Below, piece after piece: positions 1-5,372 of a stretch of 5,372 bases of DNA (its first letter is position 1; each line of letters opens with the position of its first letter). The stretch is from Candidatus Poseidoniaceae archaeon (GTDB taxonomy: Archaea > Thermoplasmatota > Poseidoniia > Poseidoniales > Poseidoniaceae). A program made the position numbers and the translations under genes. Location: positions 1 to 5,372 of the forward strand of contig DUHJ01000196.1 of NCBI GenBank assembly GCA_013330925.1, given 5' to 3'. The notes below the pieces were generated by a model. It was not told the origin of the DNA. It worked only from the letters and a program-made list of their open reading frames with translations, and searched no databases.

Positions 1-2617
1 CGGCCAGAAGTTCCGCCACGTGGGCGGGACTGGAGCCGGTCCGGCTTGTTTTGGATGTGCCTTGGGCTTTGGCAGCGAGCAGGAAATGGGCCTCCCACAA
101 GAGCACGTGTTTGGTGGCGCCGGTGAACCGAAGGGCGCCAACGCGGATCAGGATGGTGAGTTGTTCGAGGGACGGAGCTACGCGCTCGACGAGGTTGATC
201 AGGGAGGCGAAGGGACCTCCTTCGGCTCGGGCCTGTTCGAGGGCGGCGATGGTGGCGTGGTTGAGGTCCTTGACGAGGTTGAAGCCGAGGGTGAGGGTTT
301 GGGATGTGGGGTCGGCGACGGCCAAGGCGCCCACGGTGTTGACGCACGGAGCCTCGATGCGGGCGCCGAGCATGCGGGCTTCATGCACGTAGAATTCGGT
401 CCGGTAGAATCCCCCGAAGTTGTTGATGCAGGCGCACATGTATTCGATGGGGAAGTGGACCTTGAGGAACAGGCTCTGGTAGCTCTCGACCGCATACGAG
501 GCGGAGTGGCCCTTGGCGAAGGCGTAGCCGGCGAAGCTTTCCATTTGGCGCCACACCTCGCGGACCATGTCGGGCGCGTGGCCTTTCGTCACGGCCTTGG
601 TGTGGAAGGCGTCGCGGGCACGGTCGAACTCCTCCCGCGACCGAAACTTCCCGCTCATGCCGCGCCGCAACACGTCGGCCTCTCCGAGATCGAGGCCTGC
701 GAACCGGTGCGCCACCTTGATCACGTCCTCTTGGTACACCATGACCCCGTATGTCTCGGGCATGAGGTGGAGCAGAACGGGATGGGCGTCGGCGCGTTTG
801 GCCGGGTCGCGGTGCCGTTCGATGTACGCCTGCATCATCCCGCTTCGGGCCACCCCAGGCCGAATCACCGAGCTCGCCGCCACCAGCCCCAGGTAGTCGT
901 CGACCTGCAGTTTGCGCATGAGCATCCTCATGGCGGGCGACTCCACGTAGAAGCACCCGGTGGCGCGGGCCTCTCGAAGCATGGCGCGCACGCCCTCGTC
1001 CGCCTTGAACCGCCGCATGTCGTGGATGTCAATCTCTGCGGCGGTTTTTGGATCCCGGGCGCGCACCATCTCCAGCGCGTCCTTGATTTTGCCGAGCCCG
1101 CGCTGGCTCAGGATGTCAAACTTGTGCAGCCCCACATCTTCGGCGACCACCATGTCAAACATGACCGTCGGAAGTCCCTTGGGCGGCATGAACAGCGCCC
1201 CGTACCGATGGATGTTGTCATGGGCGATGAGCACCCCACACGCATGCAGGGTCAAGCTGCTGGGGAAGTCGCGAATCACTGCCGCGTACTTCAACACCAC
1301 AGTTTCCATCTCGCCCAACCGGCTGGGGTTGAACTTGCCGGCGCAGAGGGCGTCGATTTCGTGTTTGGGCAGCCCCATGACCTTGCCCAACTCCCGCACG
1401 GCTGCGCGGTACTGAAAGGTGTTGTAGGCGGCGAGCAACGCCACGTTGGGGAAGCGCTGGAACATGTACGCCACCACGTCGTCGCGGTCCGTCCACGAAA
1501 AGTCGATGTCAAAGTCGGGCGGGTTGGTCCGGTAGAGGTTGAGGAAGCGCTCGAAGTAGAGGTCGAGCTCAATGGGGTCGACGTCTGTGATACGCAGCAG
1601 GTATGCGACGAGGCTGTTGGCGCCGCTGCCGCGTCCCACATGAAAATACCCCTTGCTTCGGGCGTAGCTCGTGATGTCCCAGTTGATGAGGAAGTAGGCC
1701 AGGAATCCTTGCTTTCGGATCAAGCCAATCTCGTGTTCCATCCGCTCCAGCACGGCGTCGTCGTGGTCCGGATAGCGGTAGGCCAAACCCTCGGCACACA
1801 GCGCCCGCACCAGCGCCTCATCCTCGTCTTCACTTTCCGTGTAGGTGTGCGGGTTGTTGTGCAGGCACCCCTCGGGCGGCTCGGGCAGGTCCATCGAGCA
1901 CCCGGCCAGGAGGTCTTCGGCCCGCGCCACCAGTTCCGGCATCTCGGCGTACGCTTTCCGCAGTTCGTCCGGGGCACGAAAACAGTCCCGCGGGTCGCCA
2001 CATTCCGCGGCATCGAGGCGGCTCAGGAGCGTGTTGTGGTCGATGGCCCGCAACAGCCGGTGCGTGTTCCAATCCCTTTTGCAGGTGAACGTGGCGGTCG
2101 ACAGCGCTAGGAGCCTCGGCCCCAGCGTGGGATCGCAATCGGCCCGCGCGAGGCGCACCGCAGGCACTTCCCAGGCCTGGACCCCCACCCATTCGTCCGT
2201 GCCGAGGGCCTCTGCTTCGTCATGATCGTTCAAGCCCCCGTCGCACGCCGTGCGCCACGAGGACCAGGGGTAGATTGCCGCCACGCCGGCGGCGCGGACG
2301 GCCTCGGGCAATCGCGCGGGAAAGGGTGTTCCGGCCAGATTCAGTTCAGAATACCATCGGCACAAGGCTTCGTACCCGGCGGCGTGCCGGGCCAGGGCCA
2401 CAAACCGCCGCGCGTTGCCGTTCCGCACATCGATGCCGAGCGCCGGCGCCACCCCAAACCGTTCCGCCCGCCGCACAAAATCCCAGTTCGCGGACGTCGT
2501 CCCCACGTCCGTCAACGCCATGCGCGTCACGCCCGCGGCCTGGGCCCACGACAACATGTCGTCGACGGACAGGACGCCGTAGCGCAGGCTGAATCGGCTG
2601 TGGGTGTTCAGGTACAC
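1..2617 (-). CDS. dnaE: DNA polymerase III alpha-type (C-family) polymerase, accessory DnaE paralogue; 3' end cut off by window edge
   Basis: This is a C-family DNA polymerase, probably the damage-tolerance paralogue rather than the replicative one, given its neighbours. One open frame gives 872 codons from a GTG start (MYLNTHSRFSLRYG) to the left edge with no stop. An in-frame TGA at 2623-2621, just upstream, rules out an earlier start. The PHP domain covers about residues 1-215. The polymerase core follows, with GRGSGANSLVAY (about 328-339), the catalytic aspartates in PPDFDID (D368, D370) and a third in KFDILSQRGLG (D501). HACGVLIAH, GCFYVESPAMR, YGVMVYQEDV and AFAKGHSASYAVESYQSLF (about 702-717) are finger-region motifs. 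A helix-hairpin-helix-like stretch covers about 775-835. The OB-fold and any clamp motif would lie outside the window. PHP metal ligands are degraded (N4 and V38 where His is usual, Y13 where Asp is usual), so proofreading by this domain is unlikely. No Shine-Dalgarno is visible. It is the last visible cassette gene, 37 bp after SRAP. The family call is secure; the error-prone role is inferred. Confidence 0.95.
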   Translation of the reverse strand, partial: MYLNTHSRFSLRYGVLSVDDMLSWAQAAGVTRMALTDVGTTSANWDFVRRAERFGVAPALGIDVRNGNARRFVALARHAAGYEALCRWYSELNLAGTPFPARLPEAVRAAGVAAIYPWSSWRTACDGGLNDHDEAEALGTDEWVGVQAWEVPAVRLARADCDPTLGPRLLALSTATFTCKRDWNTHRLLRAIDHNTLLSRLDAAECGDPRDCFRAPDELRKAYAEMPELVARAEDLLAGCSMDLPEPPEGCLHNNPHTYTESEDEDEALVRALCAEGLAYRYPDHDDAVLERMEHEIGLIRKQGFLAYFLINWDITSYARSKGYFHVGRGSGANSLVAYLLRITDVDPIELDLYFERFLNLYRTNPPDFDIDFSWTDRDDVVAYMFQRFPNVALLAAYNTFQYRAAVRELGKVMGLPKHEIDALCAGKFNPSRLGEMETVVLKYAAVIRDFPSSLTLHACGVLIAHDNIHRYGALFMPPKGLPTVMFDMVVAEDVGLHKFDILSQRGLGKIKDALEMVRARDPKTAAEIDIHDMRRFKADEGVRAMLREARATGCFYVESPAMRMLMRKLQVDDYLGLVAASSVIRPGVARSGMMQAYIERHRDPAKRADAHPVLLHLMPETYGVMVYQEDVIKVAHRFAGLDLGEADVLRRGMSGKFRSREEFDRARDAFHTKAVTKGHAPDMVREVWRQMESFAGYAFAKGHSASYAVESYQSLFLKVHFPIEYMCACINNFGGFYRTEFYVHEARMLGARIEAPCVNTVGALAVADPTSQTLTLGFNLVKDLNHATIAALEQARAEGGPFASLINLVERVAPSLEQLTILIRVGALRFTGATKHVLLWEAHFLLAAKAQGTSKTSRTGSSPAHVAELLA

Positions 2618-2655
2618 GGTTCAGGAAAGGGGCGTGGAACGACCGGAGAGAACGG

Positions 2656-3549
2656 TCAGTCAAACAACGAGCCTTGGCGGCCCCATGTGCTGCGATGCGG
2701 TTCGGCGGCCAAGTCCGAGGGCGGGGTGGCCCCCCGGGACGTGTCGGAGGCTTCGGCGGCGCGACGGCTTCGGGACTGCGACTCCTTCATCCCAAACACC
2801 TCGAGGGTTGAATGAATTTCGTGGGTAAACTCCGGCCAAATCCGCAGCCCTACCGGTTCCAGCAGGCCTGAGCCGTTGCGGCGCGGGTCGCGGATGGCGG
2901 GCGAGATGGGGTAGGCGTTGAAGCGTTTGGCGTTCCAGGTGCGGAGCATCGAGGTGATGTCGCCGAGGGGCGTCTCGGGGTTGAGCCATTCGCGTTCCCG
3001 GTCCGGGTCGAGGATCACCGGCGCGCGGTGGTGCCCGATGGCTTGGGTCAGGGGGTTGGAGACCGTGGTCAGGACCGCAAAAGAGCGGAGGAGTTCGCCC
3101 GACGACGGGTCGCACCATTCGTCCCAAATCCCGGCCAGGGCGAACGGACGCTGCCCGTCGCGCGGGTAGATCACGTACGGCTTGGACAGCTTCTCGCGCT
3201 CGGGCCCTTCGATGAACGCGTCGGCCACGACGAGGCAGCGTTGCGACCGAATCGCCTTCCGAAACATCGGTTTGTCGAGGATGCCCATCGCCCCGGTGTA
3301 GCTGGGGTCGTTGACGGCGTTTCGGTCGCCCTCCGCCCGTGCATTGATCATGTAGTACTGCTTCTTCGCCCATCCCGGCGTGAACCCAAATTGCATGAGC
3401 TGGACCTCTCCCGGCTTGTCGCTCGCGACCACAGGTGCGCGGTCGCCGTGGCTGACGTTGGCGTTGGACGCCCAGGGCGTGGGTGCCTTCACGTTGAAGC
3501 GCTGTTCAACGGTTTGGATGGAGGAGACGGTGACGTAACGGCCGCACAT
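2656..3549 (-). CDS. SRAP-domain protein (YedK/HMCES family) with C-terminal tail ending in a clamp-type motif
   Basis: This 297-residue protein belongs to the SOS response-associated peptidase family. Known members (E. coli YedK, human HMCES) use Cys2 to form a crosslink with abasic sites in single-stranded DNA, protecting them at forks. It starts MCGRYVTV, so Cys2 is exposed once Met1 is removed, which also fixes the start. The other active-site positions are recognisable: N69 in MINARAE, E114 in DAFIEG and H173 in GHHRAPVIL. The E114 segment reads AFIEG rather than the common GFYEW, a variant I associate with Bacteroidota. The SRAP fold ends near residue 250. A tail of about 45 residues, hydrophilic and rich in Ser, Arg and Ala, follows and ends in QGSLFD, like a beta-clamp binding peptide. 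E. coli YedK is about 222 residues and lacks such a tail. The gene lies 85 bp after dinB and 37 bp before dnaE. The family call is firm; clamp binding is inferred. Confidence 0.95.
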   Translation of the reverse strand: MCGRYVTVSSIQTVEQRFNVKAPTPWASNANVSHGDRAPVVASDKPGEVQLMQFGFTPGWAKKQYYMINARAEGDRNAVNDPSYTGAMGILDKPMFRKAIRSQRCLVVADAFIEGPEREKLSKPYVIYPRDGQRPFALAGIWDEWCDPSSGELLRSFAVLTTVSNPLTQAIGHHRAPVILDPDREREWLNPETPLGDITSMLRTWNAKRFNAYPISPAIRDPRRNGSGLLEPVGLRIWPEFTHEIHSTLEVFGMKESQSRSRRAAEASDTSRGATPPSDLAAEPHRSTWGRQGSLFD

Positions 3550-3634
3550 GGATCAGGGGGTTGATGGAAGGTAAAACGAACAAGGGGAAGAGGACCGCGT
3601 TGGGCGTCGCTCGGGTCGTGGGACCGGGGGTCGG

Positions 3635-4912
3635 TCACTGGTGCCGGTGGGCGAGGAGCGGAGGTGGGCCGCCGTTGAAGGGGTTGGTGCGGCCGATGGT
3701 TCGGGCTTCGAGGCCGGCGGCGCGCACCACACTTCGGTCGCCGTACTGCACGCGGATGCGGTCGAGGGCTTGGTAGAGCTTGACGCGCTCTTCGGTGTCG
3801 TCGAACAGGTTGATTTGGCATCCGCCGCCCACCAGATGGCTGTAGCGCACGCCGATGAGCCGCACGCGCACGCGTTTGTCGAGCAGTTGTTCGAGCAGGT
3901 CTTTGGCGATGGGCACGAGTTGGTGGTCCGCGGCGGTGTAGGGAATGCGTCGCTGCATGCTCTTGGTCGAGAAGTCGGCGTAGCGCACCTTGACCGTCAC
4001 GCAGGCGGTGAGCTTGTCGCCGCGACGCAGTTGGAAGGCCAGGTTTTCCGCCATGGCGAGCATGATTGCGTGCAGTTTGTCGCCGTCGGTGGTGTCCTTG
4101 GCAAAGGTGCGTTCGGTCGAAATCGATTTGCGCTCGTTGTAGGCGACGACCGGCGCGTCATCCAGTCCTTGGGCCTTCTTCCAAATCGCCACCCCATTTT
4201 TCCCAAGCACTTGCTGGATGAGCTCCACCGGCATGTCTTGCAGCGTGCGAATCGTGGAGATGCCGAGGTTGCGCAGCGTACGGTAGGTTTCCGCGCCGAC
4301 CATGGGGATTTTCCGGACCGAGAGGGGGGCCAAAAAATGCCGCTCCGTCCCCCGGCTCACGTGCCGGGCGTTGTTGGGTTTCGCCTCTCCCGTCGCCACT
4401 TTCGCCACGGTCTTGCTGGTGCTGAGCCCCACGGAAATGGGCAAGCCGGACTCGCGGATCACGCGCTCCCGGAGCTCGCGGGAGAATTGCCAGCACCCAA
4501 AGAACCGGTCCATCCCGCTGAGGTCCGCGTAGAATTCGTCGATGGAACTTTTTTCACAGACCGGCACGGCCTCCCGCACGATCTCCGTCACGATCTCCGA
4601 CTGCTTGGAGTAGGCCATCGAGTTCCCCCGAATCACCACCGCTTCTGGGCACATCGCCCGTGCCATCTTCATGGACATCCCGGAGTGCACTCCAAACCCT
4701 CGCGCTTCATAGCTGCAGGACGCCACCACGCCTCGATCGCCCGTCCCCCCAATCAAGATGGGCCGGCCTTCAAGGCGTGAGTCCATGCGCCGCTCCACCG
4801 ACACGAAGAAGGTGTCGAGGTCCAGGTGCAGAATCGACCGCTGCCGCCCCGGATCGTGAGCTGAGAGGGTCGCCGGTGCCGGCACGGGGAGGGTGTTGGA
4901 AACGTCGTTCAT
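3635..4912 (-). CDS. dinB: Y-family translesion DNA polymerase (DinB/Pol IV type)
   Basis: This 425-residue protein is a Y-family polymerase that copies past damaged bases at low fidelity. After a roughly 25-residue N-terminal extension, the palm begins with LHLDLDTFFVSVE, giving metal ligand D31 and the predicted steric gate F36 that excludes ribonucleotides. SSIDEFYADL supplies D125 and E126. YEARGFGVHSGMS (about 69-81) is the fingers motif. The thumb helix-hairpin-helix lies near 198-235 (IPMVGAETYRTLRNLGI) and the little finger covers about 255-360. A beta-clamp motif QINLF sits at 366-370. Unlike E. coli Pol IV, where the motif is at the extreme end, it is followed by about 55 residues ending in RTNPFNGGPPPL. 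SSIDEFYADLSGMDRFFGC fits the Bacteroidota subfamily as I recall it. The ATG start follows an AT-rich promoter-like segment with an inverted repeat, and the gene heads the cassette. The alternative label, ImuB, is less likely because the catalytic acids are intact. Confidence 0.96.
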   Translation of the reverse strand: MNDVSNTLPVPAPATLSAHDPGRQRSILHLDLDTFFVSVERRMDSRLEGRPILIGGTGDRGVVASCSYEARGFGVHSGMSMKMARAMCPEAVVIRGNSMAYSKQSEIVTEIVREAVPVCEKSSIDEFYADLSGMDRFFGCWQFSRELRERVIRESGLPISVGLSTSKTVAKVATGEAKPNNARHVSRGTERHFLAPLSVRKIPMVGAETYRTLRNLGISTIRTLQDMPVELIQQVLGKNGVAIWKKAQGLDDAPVVAYNERKSISTERTFAKDTTDGDKLHAIMLAMAENLAFQLRRGDKLTACVTVKVRYADFSTKSMQRRIPYTAADHQLVPIAKDLLEQLLDKRVRVRLIGVRYSHLVGGGCQINLFDDTEERVKLYQALDRIRVQYGDRSVVRAAGLEARTIGRTNPFNGGPPPLLAHRHQ

Positions 4913-4916
4913 GACA

Positions 4917-4945
4917 CAGACCCGTCCAAAAGCGGAACGGGTCTG
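4917..4945 (-). promoter_or_regulatory. Perfect 9-bp inverted repeat just upstream of dinB: candidate operator or 5'-UTR hairpin
   Basis: On the minus strand CAGACCCGT (4945-4937) is matched by its exact reverse complement ACGGGTCTG (4925-4917), with an 11-base spacer. Arm centres are 20 bp apart, about two helical turns, which suits a dimeric helix-turn-helix repressor. The repeat abuts the candidate -7 box (4953-4946) and ends four bases before the dinB ATG, so a bound repressor would cover the start of transcription. As RNA, the arms could form a hairpin extended by two G-C pairs across a one-base bulge and occlude the start codon. No U-tract follows on either strand, so a terminator is unlikely. 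The repeat is certain; its role is inference. Confidence 0.6.
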
Positions 4946-4980
4946 CTAAAATAATGAGCAAAACCAAAGAAACGAGCAAA
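4946..4980 (-). promoter_or_regulatory. Candidate Bacteroidota-type promoter for the dinB-SRAP-dnaE cassette
   Basis: TATTTTAG (4953-4946) matches the Bacteroidota -7 consensus TAnnTTTG at all but one fixed position. A TTTG element at 4980-4977 could serve as the -33 box, but the 23-base gap is a little longer than the usual 19-21. The segment is strikingly AT-rich for this GC-rich window. It lies directly upstream of the first cassette gene, with the predicted start of transcription inside the inverted repeat. Confidence 0.35.
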
Positions 4981-5018
4981 AGCGCGTTTTTTTGGTCCGG
5001 CTCGGCCGGGAACGTCCG

Positions 5019-5372
5019 TCAGTTGCAGGAATCGCCGTACGACGTCAAGAAGATCAAGAGGTCGTTCACGTTCACGATGTCGTCGCCATTGAAGTCGGCG
5101 GTGCAACCGGACATGCACCCGTAGTCCGTGAGGAACAGGAGCAAGTCGGTCACATCCACAAACCCGCCGTTGTTCAAGTCGGTCGGGCATCCACATTCTT
5201 CAGGTGCCAACACTTCACCCACCAGGGTGCCCGTGCACGTGGGTTCTCCCATCACGGTGACGGTGAGGTCCACTGCGGTCCCAGACGCAGGCAGCGCCAA
5301 CACCACGTTCCACGGATTGGCGCCGTCGTAGACCACCATCGAGTCATTCACGAGGATCACGTCACCGGCCGG
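5019..5372 (-). CDS. C-terminal part of a secreted protein with two dockerin/EF-hand-like repeats; 5' end outside window
   Basis: The last 117 codons of a gene are visible, and the frame stays open to the right edge, so the true start is upstream of the window. The first 60 or so residues look like a beta-rich extracellular domain (VILVNDSMVVYDG, AVDLTVTVMGEPTCTG). Two calcium-loop-like repeats follow: DLNNGGFVDVTDLLLFLTDYG (residues 65-85) and DFNGDDIVNVNDLLIFLTSYG (93-113). The protein ends SYGDSCN. Six cysteines (C46, C60, C62, C86, C90, C116) suggest disulfides and therefore export. Type I dockerin-like repeats at C-termini are common on secreted Bacteroidota proteins, and also occur in Planctomycetes, without implying a cellulosome. 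The parent protein's function cannot be told from this fragment. It does not appear functionally linked to the polymerase cassette, though it lies on the same strand 106 bp upstream. Confidence 0.85.
   Translation of the reverse strand, partial: PAGDVILVNDSMVVYDGANPWNVVLALPASGTAVDLTVTVMGEPTCTGTLVGEVLAPEECGCPTDLNNGGFVDVTDLLLFLTDYGCMSGCTADFNGDDIVNVNDLLIFLTSYGDSCN
5061..5180 (-). repeat. Tandem dockerin/EF-hand-like calcium-loop repeats (protein level)
   Basis: Two loops follow the pattern D-x-N-x-D-G-x-V-x-x-x-D-L-L. Loop 1 is DLNNGGFVDVTD (5180-5145) and loop 2 is DFNGDDIVNVND (5096-5061). They are linked by LLLFLTDYGCMSGCTA. Loop 1 has Gly where position 5 usually carries an acidic calcium ligand, and loop 2 has Asp in place of the usual Gly at position 6. 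Calcium binding by loop 1 may therefore be weak. Confidence 0.75.

Noticed and set aside
20..2110. A 696-codon plus-strand open frame without a recognisable protein family.
   Set aside because: It is the exact codon-register antisense of the dnaE gene. High GC makes antisense stops rare, and the translation shows no domain, while the opposite strand is a full set of polymerase motifs.
2641..2657. A 5-bp inverted repeat (GACCG, 7-base spacer, CGGTC) at the SRAP stop codon, between SRAP and dnaE.
   Set aside because: It is short and likely by chance at this GC content. No T-tract follows, so it is not supported as a terminator or attenuator.
3550..3634. The 85-bp gap between dinB and SRAP, checked for a separate promoter or small gene.
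   Set aside because: There is no TTTG/TAnnTTTG pair with sensible spacing, no open frame with a plausible start, and only short GACC/GGTC repeats. Read-through from dinB is the simpler view.
3641..4780. A 379-codon plus-strand open frame.
   Set aside because: It is the codon-register antisense of dinB and has no recognisable motifs.
3635..4912. The Y-family gene read as ImuB, the catalytically dead partner in mutasomes.
   Set aside because: D31, D125 and E126 are all present, so the active site looks functional.
4924..4938. Minus-strand GTTC-N7-GGAC, close to the alphaproteobacterial LexA site GTTC-N7-GTTC.
   Set aside because: It has one mismatch in the second half-site, and the rest of the window points to Bacteroidota, where this site is not expected. 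The surrounding perfect inverted repeat is the stronger signal.
4987..5011. A run of seven T on the plus strand next to CCGGC-TCG-GCCGG, resembling an intrinsic terminator for the dockerin-like gene.
   Set aside because: Read in the gene's direction (minus strand) the hairpin is followed by A residues, not T, so the order is wrong for a terminator. On the plus strand the T run precedes the hairpin and no gene needs terminating.

Overview
The window is GC-rich and codes for protein almost throughout. All supported genes lie on the minus strand, so the biological order runs from high to low coordinates. It holds the 3' end of a secreted protein gene with dockerin/EF-hand-like repeats (about 5372-5019). 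An AT-rich intergenic segment (5018-4913) follows, with a candidate promoter and a perfect 9-bp inverted repeat. Three co-directional DNA damage tolerance genes come next: a Y-family polymerase of the DinB/Pol IV type (4912-3635), an SRAP-domain protein of the YedK/HMCES family (3549-2656), and a DNA polymerase III alpha-type C-family polymerase (2617 to beyond the left edge).

The host is most likely a high-GC member of Bacteroidota, possibly Flavobacteriales. From memory, the wording of all three repair proteins fits Bacteroidota subfamilies (for example the DnaE N-terminus MYLNTHSRFSLRYG and the DinB motif SSIDEFYADLSGMDRFFGC). None of the three starts has a clear Shine-Dalgarno sequence, and the upstream neighbour ends in two D-x-N-x-x-x-x-V-x-V-x-D-L-L repeats common on secreted proteins of that group. 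No database search was run, so this placement is inference.

The three repair genes look like one operon, with gaps of 85 and 37 bp and no convincing terminator between them. The layout resembles in logic the imuA-imuB-dnaE2 mutasome of Proteobacteria and the imuA'-imuB-dnaE2 set of Actinobacteria: a Y-family polymerase plus an accessory C-family polymerase. Here an SRAP protein, which in known members crosslinks to abasic sites in single-stranded DNA, sits between them. DinB and SRAP both carry a Q-x-x-L-F-D motif of the beta-clamp binding type, DinB at QINLF and SRAP at its extreme C-terminus (QGSLFD). This suggests that the products are brought to the same sliding clamp at stalled forks.

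The long plus-strand open frames at 20-2110 and 3641-4780 are codon-register antisense shadows of the DnaE and DinB genes and are not annotated. No RNA genes, mobile elements, CRISPR arrays or attachment sites were found, and no stretch over 300 bases lacks a gene.
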